A stretch of 64,000 nucleotides of DNA, taken from the NCBI GenBank assembly GCA_003155655.1, contig PMDS01000026.1, positions 88,161 to 152,160 of the forward strand, in the 5' to 3' direction. The notes beneath the pieces are model-generated. The model did no database searches and was not told where the DNA came from. It saw only the letters and a program-made list of their open reading frames with translations. Of the stretch, positions 27,090 to 35,400 are shown piece by piece (position 1 is the stretch's first letter; every line of letters starts with the position of its first letter). The translations under genes were made by a program, and so were the position numbers. The DNA is from Melioribacter sp. (GTDB lineage: Bacteria > Bacteroidota > Ignavibacteria > Ignavibacteriales > Melioribacteraceae).

Positions 27090-28802
27090 CTAATTTTTCT
27101 GCAATCCCATTAATTCACGGGCGCTTTTCAATGCTGATTCGGTAATATTTTCTCCGCTTAACAGTTTTGCAACCTCACTAATTTTTTCTTCCCCGTTTAA
27201 TTTTCTAATAGAACTTACAATGCGTTCAGCAGATTTTTTCTTTTCAACAGCAAAATGATTATCAGATAAACCGGCAATCTGCGGCAGATGTGTTATAGCA
27301 ATAATCTGGTGAAATGAAGCTAATGACTTCAGAACCATGCCCACTTTTTGCGCTATCCTTCCGCTTACACCTGTATCAATTTCATCAAAGATAAGAACCG
27401 GCAGACGGTCGGACTTTGCCAGAATAGATTTCAATGCAAGCATTATTCTTGAAACTTCTCCGCCTGAAGCAACTTTTACAAGAGGCTTGGGGTCTTCTCC
27501 CGCATTGGTAGAAATAAAAAATTCTACTACATCATACCCGCGGGCATTGGAAATATATTTTTTGTTATCAACAATGATAAAGTTTTCACTTCCGGCGCCA
27601 GCCTGTACATTTTCCACTTTTACTTCAAAGATTGAGTCTGCTATTCCAAGATATTTAAGAGCCTCTTCAACTTCCTTTTTAATTTTCTTTGATACAGTTT
27701 TTCTTTCCAGCGAAAGTTTTTTAGCAGCTACACCGCACTCTTTACGCGAGAGATCAATTTGATTTCCAAGTTCAGAAATTTTTTGAGAGAAATTTTCAGA
27801 AAGCGCAAATTCCTCACCTATTTTTTCGCGGTGGGCAAACACTGCTTTTAATGAACCGCCGTACTTTTTCTTCAACAAATTTATAGAATTTAAACGCTCA
27901 CGCATTGAGTTCAATCTTTGAGGATCTAAATCCACTCTTTCCTTATAACTTCTTATAAAAGAAGATATATCATTCAGTATTGCAAGGGCAGATTCGCACT
28001 CACCCAGCTTTTCAAAGAATAATTTATCTATCTGAGAAAGTTCTGTCAGCTTGTTTTTTGTTTCCCCAAGCCTGTCCTGAATTGAATCTTCGCCATCGTA
28101 AAGACTTTCATAAATTTCATTTGCCGTTAAAAGCAGCCTTTCAGAGTTCTCAAGAATTTTCAATTCTTCTTCAAGCTTTTCGTCTTCATTTTCGAGAGGA
28201 CCAACATTATCAATTTCTTTGATCTGGTATTCGTAAACTTCCCTTTTCTCTTTAAGCAGATTTTCTTTATCGGAAAGGTTTTTCAGTTCTTTCTGAAGCA
28301 GGTTCAGTTTTGAATAAGCTTCTCCATATTCAGAAAGTAATATTTCAAGATCTGCAAAAACGTCAAGCATCTCAATGTGAGTGTCGGTTCTTAGCAAAGA
28401 CTGGTGTTCATGCTGCCCGTGAAGATCTACAAGCAGGTCTCCCGCTTCTTTAATTAAATTCAGAGTAACTGGACTATCGCATAAAAAGCATCGGCTGGTT
28501 CCTTTCAAGGAAATTTCCCTGCGGACAATCAGCTCGTCACTAAATTCTATTTCGTTATCGGTAAGCAGTTTCTGAATTTTTTTATTGCCGGCAACATCAA
28601 AGATTCCCTCTACAATAGATTTTTCCGAACCTTTGCGCACAACCTCCGTAGAGGCTCGCTCACCAAGCAGCAGACCCATTGCGTCAATCAATATTGATTT
28701 ACCTGCGCCGGTTTCGCCAGTTATAATATTAAGTCCTTTACCGAACTCAATTTCAATATTTTCTATGAGTGCGTAATCTTTGATGAAAAGGGATTTTAGC
28801 AT
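27090..28802 (-). CDS. recN: DNA repair protein RecN
   Basis: The 570-residue SMC-like ATPase acts in double-strand-break repair. It has Walker A GETGAGKSILIDAMGLLLGERAS (near 30-52), the long coiled-coil arms (about 155-350, rich in Glu, Lys and Leu), the ABC signature VASGGEVSRIMLALK (near 435-450), Walker B LIFDEIDTGVSGRIAQKVG, and QIIAITHLPQIAGLSDNHF. The length is standard. It starts at ATG 28802 and is the last minus-strand core gene before the accessory region. Confidence 0.97.
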   Translation of the reverse strand: MLKSLFIKDYALIENIEIEFGKGLNIITGETGAGKSILIDAMGLLLGERASTEVVRKGSEKSIVEGIFDVAGNKKIQKLLTDNEIEFSDELIVRREISLKGTSRCFLCDSPVTLNLIKEAGDLLVDLHGQHEHQSLLRTDTHIEMLDVFADLEILLSEYGEAYSKLNLLQKELKNLSDKENLLKEKREVYEYQIKEIDNVGPLENEDEKLEEELKILENSERLLLTANEIYESLYDGEDSIQDRLGETKNKLTELSQIDKLFFEKLGECESALAILNDISSFIRSYKERVDLDPQRLNSMRERLNSINLLKKKYGGSLKAVFAHREKIGEEFALSENFSQKISELGNQIDLSRKECGVAAKKLSLERKTVSKKIKKEVEEALKYLGIADSIFEVKVENVQAGAGSENFIIVDNKKYISNARGYDVVEFFISTNAGEDPKPLVKVASGGEVSRIMLALKSILAKSDRLPVLIFDEIDTGVSGRIAQKVGMVLKSLASFHQIIAITHLPQIAGLSDNHFAVEKKKSAERIVSSIRKLNGEEKISEVAKLLSGENITESALKSARELMGLQKN

Positions 28803-28892
28803 AGATTTTTCATTAATTCGTTCGCTAATATTGTGATTGAGTAATTAAGTATCAAGTAAAGAATGAAGAGGAAAGCATAAAAGGGGCTAATT

Positions 28893-28990
28893 TGATCCCG
28901 ATTAAGTTTCATCCCGATTTCGTCCCGATCTTCGTTCCACTCAGTCCGGGCATTCGACCGGCAATAGCCGGGCTCAGCTTATCGGGATGC
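28893..28990. repeat. Cluster of REP-like palindromes between recN and the tRNA
   Basis: This stretch has several short inverted repeats with TCCCGAT / ATCGGGA cores: GATCCCGATTAAG at 28893 pairs with CTTATCGGGAT at 28979. Between them lie ATCCCGAT, GTCCCGAT and a tight CCGGC-AATA-GCCGG hairpin (28958-28971). The same cores recur at 29726-29970. No gene is visible in 28803-29268 apart from these repeats, the tRNA promoter and a leader hairpin. Confidence 0.7.
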
Positions 28991-29141
28991 CGCTCATTTC
29001 ATTCGCTTCGCATATAAAAAAAAACTGCATCCTGTACATTTGTTTTTAGTAGCAAGGATAGTCGGCCAACTTTTCTTTTATTAGAATAATATTCCAACTT
29101 TACAGTATAAATCCACCAAAATTCTTTAAAAAGACCTTAAT

Positions 29142-29170
29142 TTGACATTCGCTCACTGCTTAGATATATT
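29142..29170 (+). promoter_or_regulatory. Consensus promoter upstream of the initiator tRNA
   Basis: TTGACA (29142-29147), 17 bases, then TATATT (29165-29170) matches the housekeeping promoter almost exactly. Transcription would begin near 29177, about 92 bases before the tRNA. Confidence 0.6.
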
Positions 29171-29224
29171 GCTTGCTCGAATAAATTATTATTGAAATAA
29201 TTACAGACATTCACGATAGATTAA

Positions 29225-29251
29225 AGTTTATCCGTCTAAGTCGGATAAACT
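29225..29251 (+). other. Leader hairpin before the tRNA
   Basis: A perfect 10-bp stem (AGTTTATCCG / CGGATAAACT, loop of 7) lies 18 bases before the tRNA 5' end. It could guide 5' processing or be another inserted palindrome. Confidence 0.5.
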
Positions 29252-29268
29252 GAAAAACAAGTTTACAT

Positions 29269-29341
<73 letters not shown>

Positions 29342-29349
29342 CTAAAAAG

Positions 29350-29385
29350 AAGGTTCTTTTTGATTTTCAGAAAGAACCTTTTTTA
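29350..29385 (+). terminator. Terminator of the initiator tRNA
   Basis: Arms AAGGTTCTTT and AAAGAACCTT form a 10-bp stem with an 11-base loop, followed by TTTTATTTT. It lies 8 bases after the tRNA. Confidence 0.85.
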
Positions 29386-29403
29386 TTTTCCATTAGAGAT
29401 ATA

Positions 29404-29667
29404 ATGAACTATTACGTATACATAATAAAAAGTATTGAAGGGTTTCATTACACTGGTCAGACTTCGGATTTGGAGAAAAGACTTTTTGAGCACAATCATC
29501 AACTTTCTCATTCTACCAAACACGGGCATAACTGGGAAATTATTTTTAAGGAAGAATACACAACACGTTCAGAGGCAATGAAAAGAGAGAAATGGTTAAA
29601 ATCAGGTGCAGGTAGAAATTGGCTCGTAAGAAATTTACCTGGGTGGAGTCCGCCAAGGGCGGAGTAG
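29404..29667 (+). CDS. Small GIY-YIG nuclease-domain protein
   Basis: From ATG 29404 the protein has 87 residues: NYYVYIIKSIEGFHYTGQTSDLEKRL carries the GIY-YIG motifs (YVY and YTG) and the conserved Arg, and TTRSEAMKREKWLKSGAGRNW holds the later Glu. This is the UPF0213-like single-domain family often found next to tRNA genes in Bacteroidota. The frame is open upstream through the tRNA (to 29275), but that extension is only tRNA sequence read as protein. The last eight codons (GWSPPRAE and stop) are coded by the decayed second tRNA copy and its inserted palindrome, so the original C-terminus has been replaced. It may be a mobile nuclease cassette; activity is not shown. Confidence 0.85.
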   Translation: MNYYVYIIKSIEGFHYTGQTSDLEKRLFEHNHQLSHSTKHGHNWEIIFKEEYTTRSEAMKREKWLKSGAGRNWLVRNLPGWSPPRAE

Positions 29668-29783
29668 CTCGTCGGGCTCATAACCCGAAGGTTCTAGGTT
29701 CAATCCGTTAGCTAACGGACTAGCCCTCCCCGACAAAAAACATCGGGACAAGAATGCCCGCAGAGCGGGACAGGCTGCTACTA
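29638..29783 (+). pseudogene. Decayed second copy of the initiator tRNA, broken by palindromes
   Basis: Forty bases (29664-29703) are identical to 29287-29326 of the intact tRNA, covering the D-arm 3' side, the whole anticodon arm and half of the T-arm. GGGTGGAG before them matches the tRNA 5' side, and CTAGCC and GCTACTAA after them match its 3' side. Between these pieces lie extra palindromes: TCCGCCAAGGGCGGA in the D-loop (29649-29663), TCCGTTAGCTAACGGA in the T-loop (29704-29719), and a longer stretch ending in CCCGCAGAGCGGG (29757-29769) in the acceptor strand. The copy cannot fold as a functional tRNA. It follows the GIY-YIG gene and has its own terminator. Confidence 0.8.
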
Positions 29784-29788
29784 AGAAA

Positions 29789-29818
29789 AAATCCTCAACT
29801 TTTAGTTGGGGATTTTTT
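29789..29818 (+). terminator. Terminator after the decayed tRNA copy
   Basis: Arms AATCCTCAACT and AGTTGGGGATT (one wobble pair), loop TTT, then a T-run of six. Its sequence differs from the first tRNA terminator, so the unit was not simply copied whole. Confidence 0.8.
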
Positions 29819-29869
29819 ATTTGTGGTGGTCTGAATAAGAATTGATTGCAAGCTGAGGAGTTCCGGCGA

Positions 29870-30006
29870 AAGTCGGAACGACGAAGTCCCGATAAGTGAA
29901 ACGCAATCGGGACTGAGAATGGCGAAATCGAAACGAAGTCCCGCGACGAGTTTACGAGTCAGCGGGATCCTAGCCTTCCCGCAGAGCGGGATAAACTGCT
30001 ACTAAA
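29870..30006 (+). repeat. REP-like palindromes with a third tRNA 3'-end remnant
   Basis: The stretch has an inverted repeat GTCCCGAT...ATCGGGAC (29886-29913), then CCCGC...GCGGG (29940-29965), then TCCTAGCC and GCTACTAAAA. The last two match the 3' end of the initiator tRNA and its flank, split by TTCCCGCAGAGCGGG and a few more bases (29976-29996). It therefore looks like the end of a third, more decayed tRNA unit. No gene is present between 29668 and 30048. Confidence 0.6.
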
Positions 30007-30048
30007 ACTTAGAAGCCACCTTGACAGGTAGCTTCTAAGTTATATTCT
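30007..30048 (-). terminator. Terminator of the AIPR gene (probably bidirectional)
   Basis: The stem ACTTAGAAGC / GCTTCTAAGT extends inward with one wobble. On the minus strand it is followed by TTTTAG and ends the AIPR gene one base after its stop. On the plus strand it follows the third tRNA remnant as the other two terminators follow their units. Confidence 0.7.
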
Positions 30049-31245
30049 TTAAGATTGCGTTGCAAATAATTTTTTATAAATTGAAGTTATTTGATACAAC
30101 GCTGAATAGCATGCTTTACTTTTTCCCATATTCCAAGGATTATGAAATGCTATTTCCATATAAACTGATTTTGCTGCTTGTATCAACTCAGCTTCATTGA
30201 ATTGTTTAGGAGCTTCAATAATCCATCCTTTTTTGGTTTTTCTTGCAAAAGCAGAGAGGGAAGCTAAAATAGGAAAGATAATACCATCTGGAACTTCTTC
30301 AATATTATTGCCTTCATCTCTCTTAATAGAACGTAATTTAGTCCCAGAAAATCCCTGATGGGTTTTCCATTTTTCATAAAGGTCTTGAGCTTGTGATGCA
30401 ATATCTAAATAGAATTGATATAATTCCAAATATCTTGAATGATCAATGGCTTTGGGATCCTTTGCCTTTTCAAAAATTTCCTGAAAATCTTTCAGACATT
30501 TAGTTTTCATACTATAAGTGTACACTTTATTCATTTCGCCAGGCTTTAACCAAAGTTCCTCTGGTGCTAATGCAGCTATAACTTGCAAAAGTCTTTCTGT
30601 TTTTATGTAGTCTTCTGATAACTTTGTTTCAGATTTCTGTAGCTGGGAGCCTGGCTTTTTTACTTGCAAATATTTTTCAAGTTCATCAAGTTGGCCTAAC
30701 CTTCCAGCTATAGATATGGTCATAACATCATTCTGAAAATTTCTTGCGATTGAAATTTCGGCAATTAGATCTTCATCATCAGTAACAATTATTTCAAATT
30801 TGATGTGAAAAGGGAAATGTTCGGCTTCGAACTTTTCTGACTTAAGAGAATCATAAAAATCTTTTATTACCCCTTGTGTTTGAGAACCATTAATAATGCT
30901 TGGTTTGTGTAGTAATACTTTTTTTTCTTTCTCGTCAATTTCACATCTTCTTGCTACTATTACGATTCCGCTATTCAAGGCAGAAAAGTTTTGGGGATTA
31001 TTTCGAATAGTATCCTCAATTGCTTTGTGAACTTGAGTTGGCCGTCTTCTTTTTTTCCCTTCTGCTTCCAACATATAGTCTCTAACATTTTCGTCTGTTG
31101 GTAGACCAATTATATTTTTAGCCTCAGTTTGGCCTACATAAACTTTCCTGCTATTATCAAGATCCTCAGGAGAAGTTATGTTTCTAATTGAATGATAAGA
31201 AATGGAAAAAGTTTGATTGGGGTGATGCACTTTTGAAGTGTTCAT
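30049..31245 (-). CDS. AIPR-family protein (abortive infection phage resistance)
   Basis: The 398-residue protein has the AIPR core: NNPQNFSALNSGIVIVARR at about 82-100 and LLHKPSIINGSQTQGVI at 111-127, then ISIARNFQNDV at about 165-175. AIPR proteins were first named from plasmid-borne abortive infection; some relatives sit in restriction or defence islands, and their mechanism is not established. The start ATG at 31245 has a strong AAAGGAG seven bases upstream. About 100 bases before it a dyad (TTACTT TTC AAGTAA, 31345-31359) could be an operator. It lies between the tRNA array and the integrase relic, a typical place for imported defence genes, with no partner on its strand. Confidence 0.8.
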   Translation of the reverse strand: MNTSKVHHPNQTFSISYHSIRNITSPEDLDNSRKVYVGQTEAKNIIGLPTDENVRDYMLEAEGKKRRRPTQVHKAIEDTIRNNPQNFSALNSGIVIVARRCEIDEKEKKVLLHKPSIINGSQTQGVIKDFYDSLKSEKFEAEHFPFHIKFEIIVTDDEDLIAEISIARNFQNDVMTISIAGRLGQLDELEKYLQVKKPGSQLQKSETKLSEDYIKTERLLQVIAALAPEELWLKPGEMNKVYTYSMKTKCLKDFQEIFEKAKDPKAIDHSRYLELYQFYLDIASQAQDLYEKWKTHQGFSGTKLRSIKRDEGNNIEEVPDGIIFPILASLSAFARKTKKGWIIEAPKQFNEAELIQAAKSVYMEIAFHNPWNMGKSKACYSALYQITSIYKKLFATQS

Positions 31246-31612
31246 TTTGAACTCCTTTGTTAACTGTTTAGGCCATCCATTTATTGCCGCCAGAAACTTT
31301 CTGAGGCTGAATGAACCAACTATTTAAAAATAATAAAATTTGAATTACTTTTCAAGTAACTTAATTACTTCTGTTTATACATACTGGGAGTGAAAGTTTG
31401 GCTTAAATTTCCATAATCTATCCGCCCGTTGTCATTGTTTTGTCTGTTGTCATTCTTTCAGTTTAAGTTTGTTTGATTTAAAATAAATGGGTAAGCTACA
31501 AAAAGTAAAAAAGAAAAAGTTATTACAATGAGTGGAAAAGTAAAGTCGGTTCTTATAATTCCTTTTAAGCTAAGCGTAGACCAACCAGTGAAGTTATATT
31601 CTATCTTATTAA

Positions 31613-31804
31613 ACTAGAATACTAAATCAAAAACCAATCATCAAGCAATTCAAAGAAGCTAAAAGAAAATCTAATTTAAATGAAAAAAATCGTTTACATT
31701 TTTCACGTCATTCCATTGTTCCTGTCATAACTCGGGAAGTAGTTTCTCTATATATTATAAAAGAGTTATTGGGTCACGAGGATCTGTCTATGACTAAAAT
31801 TTAA
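31613..31804 (+). pseudogene. C-terminal relic of a tyrosine recombinase/integrase
   Basis: This frame reads KQFKEAKRKSNLNEKNRLHF, then SRHSIVPVITREVVSLYIIK, then ELLGHEDLSMTKI and stop. That is the C-terminal half of the phage/XerC-type integrase domain: the HxLRH box (here shortened to SRHS), the SLYxIKELLGHEDLSxT box with the second His, and then a stop where the TxxY nucleophile should be. A stop at 31610 closes the frame upstream, and no N-terminal half is recognisable in 31246-31612. The gene is dead but shows that an integrating element once sat beside the tRNA. The rest of the 31246-31857 gap holds nothing I recognise. Confidence 0.8.
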
Positions 31805-31857
31805 AGCAATTTCAATACAGTGGACTTAAAAAGTGCAATAATTCTTTAAAAGAATAT

Positions 31858-32085
31858 TTAATATTTGATAATGAAGAAACTTTTTGTTTTTGGTGAATAT
31901 TTAATAAATCCACTCTTTTCATAATAATTTAAATAATTGTCTAGGGTCTGTGTTGTAGAAATGCGTAGAACCCCACCATCATTTAATATTTTATTTTGCA
32001 GTTCATCGTATGAAAAACAATCTTTTTCAACGATAAAACTAACAACAGTATTTCGTGCAATTTCAAATTTTTTGCACATTTTCAA
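31858..32085 (-). CDS. Small winged-helix-like protein coupled to the HD gene
   Basis: The 75-residue protein reads CKKFEIARNTVVSFIVEKDC, then a DELQNKILNDGGVLRIS segment, then TQTLDNYLNYYEKSGFIKYS. The helix-turn-helix spacing, and the final LNYYEKSGFIKYSPKTKSFFII pattern of recognition helix followed by a beta-hairpin wing, resemble a winged-helix domain. No family name is offered. Its ATG overlaps the stop of the HD gene by four bases, so the two are translationally coupled. It could be a repressor, an antitoxin or a DNA/RNA-binding subunit of the HD enzyme. Confidence 0.65.
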   Translation of the reverse strand: MKMCKKFEIARNTVVSFIVEKDCFSYDELQNKILNDGGVLRISTTQTLDNYLNYYEKSGFIKYSPKTKSFFIIKY

Positions 32086-34088
32086 CCTCTTTGTTTTATA
32101 TCTAATTTATTTATAAAAATTGTATACAATTGTTCAATTATCATTTTTTGTAATTCTGTTGGTTCAAACTCTTCTTTATAATATACAAAGAATTGTACCG
32201 AATTATTTCTATCCAAAAATAAATAATCAGGGACCCCAGAAACTTCTCCAAATTTGTATTCTTTCCTTTCAAATCCATTGTCTTTTATGTCAATTAAAGA
32301 CATGTTAAAATTAGCAATCTTTAGATTTGTTGGACGACAAAGTACTAATTTTCCAATTAATCGGAAATGTTCAAATATTTTCTCTGTCCATTCATCTATA
32401 TTTTGATTCATAAACTCAACAACACATTTGCCAAGATCATTTACTTTTTTCGTAAAATCCATTTTCCCTAATGAGTCATTATCGAATTTTCCAGACAAAG
32501 ATAAAGTTTTATAAAACAATTTTTGGTATTTATTTTGAGAAAGGTCATTGTTTTGAAGGATTTCGTATACTTTTTGACCTAATAGTTCTGAAAATGCAGA
32601 ATATTCGTAATCTTTTTTCCAGAGACTTTTTATTTCCTTAGAATTAGTAAAGAATTCATTAAGAAGTATTTTTAAAACATTAAAGTCTTTTTTCCCTGCC
32701 GAGAGAATTAACTCTAGCATTTTCCCATTTAATAAAGTTACTAACCAAAAATCATTTAATTGTGCAAATTGATAAAATAGCTTTTCAATATCATCTTTAT
32801 TTTCAGTTATTACATCCGTATATGATATTATTTCAAAGATCGTATTAACCATGTTTTCAAGGCTATATTGCCTTACTGATAAATTTATTCTCTTTTTACT
32901 TTTAAATTCTTCATGTAAAAGTAATTCAATGCATTTTTGTAAAATATAATCAAATCTTTTAACTTTATGATGATTGATCATGAATTTATATATTCTATAA
33001 CGGTCAATGAATAGTTCTTGAATATCATTAATGGTTTGTAAGGAAGGGTAAAAGCAAAATTTATCAAGTTTCTCAGTTTCATTATCCTTTTCTTTGTCTC
33101 TTGTTGCAAGACAGAAAAGTTTAACTATTCTTTCTATATCTCCACTTTTATCAAATAAACCAGAAGCATGCCCATCTCTAATTGAGTATTCCATTTTATC
33201 AGCATCAAAATTGCCGTCTATTATTTCGAAAATTGATAATAATTTACTATCCACTCCTTTGAAAACTTCATCTAAAATATTTATGATAATTTGATATGTG
33301 AAGATTTCATAAATTTTTTGATTTTCATCTTGAGTATCACACGTATAGCTACAATATGTTAACAAAACCTTTATTAGTTTTTTCCCAACCGCTTCATGAA
33401 TTTCTTTATTAGTGCTTTTGAAAAATTTATGGAATTTTTCAGTATAATCCTTTTCTTTTTGTGTTTTCTTCACTTTATTTGGTAAAGAATTACCATTTAG
33501 CTTATTGTATACTTCCGACAAAGCAAATTCGGTTAGGTGGCTAAAAGGAAGGTGTCCGAAGTCGTGTAAAAGAGCAAAAAGTCTTAATGATTGAAGTAAC
33601 AATAAGTATGTAGAATGTAAACTAGTGTCTGTAAATAAATAATTATTGATTGTAGTATGATTGCAAAAGTTCCATCCCATAATATTATATAAATATTTCA
33701 GATAATCATCATTTTTTAATAAAGATTTTTGCACCTTACTTTTATTTATTTTTTTTAAATAATTTTCTTTTTCAACACCATGTACAATTGGTAAATCAGT
33801 ACTGTTCACTATCAAATCAATAATATTTTTACATTGCTTTAAATACTTTTCTAATACATTTGGGTCCGCATTTGAAATGCCGTAATTAAATAAATTAGTT
33901 GCAATATTCATGACGCCAAGACTATGCGTAAATCTTGAAGTTTTATTTGAAGGGTAAACTAGATATGCACAAGAATTCTGAAGCACATGATGTAAGCGAT
34001 TATATAATGGACTATCCAATACTTTTTCTTCAATATTAGAAAAAGTAGTATTTCCGTGTAGTGGATCTTTAATTAATTTTATTGCCAT
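32082..34088 (-). CDS. Large HD-domain phosphohydrolase (dGTPase/SAMHD1-like superfamily)
   Basis: The 668-residue protein begins LIKDPLHGNTTFSNIEEKVLDSPLYNRLHHV, the start typical of YdhJ/SAMHD1-type HD proteins. The metal ligands are visible: RFTHSLGVM (His55), LLHDFGHLPFSHLTE (His175-Asp176) and FDADKMEYSIRDG (Asp at about residue 305). The C-terminal half (about 350-668) is not recognised. Known relatives hydrolyse dNTPs or other nucleotides, and some act in phage defence by nucleotide depletion. The protein is longer than the usual 400-500 residues. It is coupled to the small gene downstream and driven by a copy of the repeated promoter with a leader of about 270 bases. Confidence 0.85.
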   Translation of the reverse strand: MAIKLIKDPLHGNTTFSNIEEKVLDSPLYNRLHHVLQNSCAYLVYPSNKTSRFTHSLGVMNIATNLFNYGISNADPNVLEKYLKQCKNIIDLIVNSTDLPIVHGVEKENYLKKINKSKVQKSLLKNDDYLKYLYNIMGWNFCNHTTINNYLFTDTSLHSTYLLLLQSLRLFALLHDFGHLPFSHLTEFALSEVYNKLNGNSLPNKVKKTQKEKDYTEKFHKFFKSTNKEIHEAVGKKLIKVLLTYCSYTCDTQDENQKIYEIFTYQIIINILDEVFKGVDSKLLSIFEIIDGNFDADKMEYSIRDGHASGLFDKSGDIERIVKLFCLATRDKEKDNETEKLDKFCFYPSLQTINDIQELFIDRYRIYKFMINHHKVKRFDYILQKCIELLLHEEFKSKKRINLSVRQYSLENMVNTIFEIISYTDVITENKDDIEKLFYQFAQLNDFWLVTLLNGKMLELILSAGKKDFNVLKILLNEFFTNSKEIKSLWKKDYEYSAFSELLGQKVYEILQNNDLSQNKYQKLFYKTLSLSGKFDNDSLGKMDFTKKVNDLGKCVVEFMNQNIDEWTEKIFEHFRLIGKLVLCRPTNLKIANFNMSLIDIKDNGFERKEYKFGEVSGVPDYLFLDRNNSVQFFVYYKEEFEPTELQKMIIEQLYTIFINKLDIKQRG

Positions 34089-34367
34089 ATGTAGGTGGCT
34101 ATATTTTTGATGAGTTCTTTGTTAATAGAAAATTAATATTAACAAAATGATTTATTATTATAAAAAACAATTTTGTGGACGTTTATCCTCACATATTCCA
34201 ATCAAGCAAACTACTTTCTTTAAATCGTTAAAGATTATATGATTGGCTGATCGAACAATTATGTTTATAGCAATTTTTATAAATTTAAATTCGAAAGTAA
34301 TTGCTGAAATGAAATTGTAATTACTGACTTGGTGCCCCATAAATGAAATTACCCTTATATCATTTGC

Positions 34368-34396
34368 AACTTAAATGAATCGAATAAGATTGTCAA
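34368..34396 (-). promoter_or_regulatory. Repeated promoter, copy 1 (drives the HD operon)
   Basis: On the minus strand TTGACA (34391-34396), 17 bases beginning ATCTTATTCG, then TAAGTT (34368-34373) followed by GCAA. The leader carries TTTCATTTATGGGG, shared with copy 2. The HD start is at 34088. The rest of 34089-34770 shows no gene; 34397-34770 holds nothing I can identify. Confidence 0.65.
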
Positions 34397-34770
34397 GAAA
34401 TAATTTGTACTTCTTTCCCTATTATTTTGATCTAACCCTATCCGCTACTTGTTCAATTCTGCTTTATAGACCAGTCACTATGACATTTAATGAAGGTGAT
34501 AATTAATAACTTACTAGCTTAGGATTTAGCATTCATAAAACCTATTAAAACAACCTCGCAAAATTGTATGTGTATTAAGAAATACTAATGCTAAATTGTT
34601 GATTGTCATACATTTAAGAATTACGCCTATCTCCTCTATGTAACCATTTTTCGCTGTTTAGTTTGTCATCAATTCATATAAATAGTTACATTATTTTATA
34701 GATTTTTTTAGATGTATTATTTAATATATTACTTAAATAATTCTTTATAAAATTTTGAAGAGATGTTACA

Positions 34771-35241
34771 ATGGGAAAAGAAATTGAAAGAAAATTCTTA
34801 GTCAAGAATGATGATTGGAAAAACAGGGCTGAGGCATATACATATAAACAAGGATATCTATCTATCGAGGAAGCGAGAAATGTAAGAATCAGAATTATTG
34901 GGACTAAAGGTTTTCTAACACTCAAAGGAAAATCCATCGGTGCTGAAAGATTGGAATTTGAGTATGAGATTCCACTTGAAGATGCAAAAACTATCTTAGG
35001 AAAATTATGTATCCTACCATTGATTGAAAAAACTAGATATAAATTATGTGAGAATAATCTTCTGTGGGAGATTGATGTTTTTGAAGGAATTAACAAGGGA
35101 TTAATTCTTGCTGAAGTTGAATTAACAAATGAAAACCAAAAATTTAAGAAGCCGGAATGGCTAGGGGAGGAAGTAACATACGATCCCAAATATTATAATT
35201 CAAATCTGGTGAACAAGTCGTGTTCATCATGGGACAAATAG
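34771..35241 (+). CDS. CYTH-domain protein (triphosphate tunnel metalloenzyme)
   Basis: The 156-residue protein starts MGKEIERKFLVKNDDW with the diagnostic EIERKFL (residues 4-10). The alternating charged strands of the tunnel fold follow: RNVRIRIIGTKGFLTLKGKS, RLEFEYEIPLEDA, EKTRYKLCENNLLWEIDVFEG and LILAEVELTNE. Enzymes of this group hydrolyse inorganic triphosphate or act on other triphosphates; the short bacterial form is usually a triphosphatase. It is the only plus-strand gene in this part of the accessory region. The start has no strong SD. It does not appear to be in an operon. Confidence 0.92.
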   Translation: MGKEIERKFLVKNDDWKNRAEAYTYKQGYLSIEEARNVRIRIIGTKGFLTLKGKSIGAERLEFEYEIPLEDAKTILGKLCILPLIEKTRYKLCENNLLWEIDVFEGINKGLILAEVELTNENQKFKKPEWLGEEVTYDPKYYNSNLVNKSCSSWDK

Positions 35242-35400
35242 TATTATTCTGATTCTGAAATTAAATATTCAACTTAGAAAAATAACTACTTGCCCGGCTT
35301 TGAATGGAACCACCCCTTGTCCGAACAATTCTCATTTGTCGAGGAATGGCCCTTACCTGAGGCAGGCTCAACAAAAAGTAAAATTATTTTTTATATAAAA

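Noticed and set aside
29641-30006. CRISPR array
   Set aside because: The repeats here differ from each other, are palindromic inserts of several kinds, and have no regular spacers.
31530-31617. 29-codon plus-strand ORF (ATG at 31530) before the integrase relic
   Set aside because: It is short, ends just as the integrase frame begins, and does not resemble any integrase N-terminal segment.
34158-35189. Minus-strand ORFs at 34158-34340 and 34686-35189
   Set aside because: The first overlies promoter copy 1 with no SD; the second is antisense to the CYTH gene. Neither shows family features.
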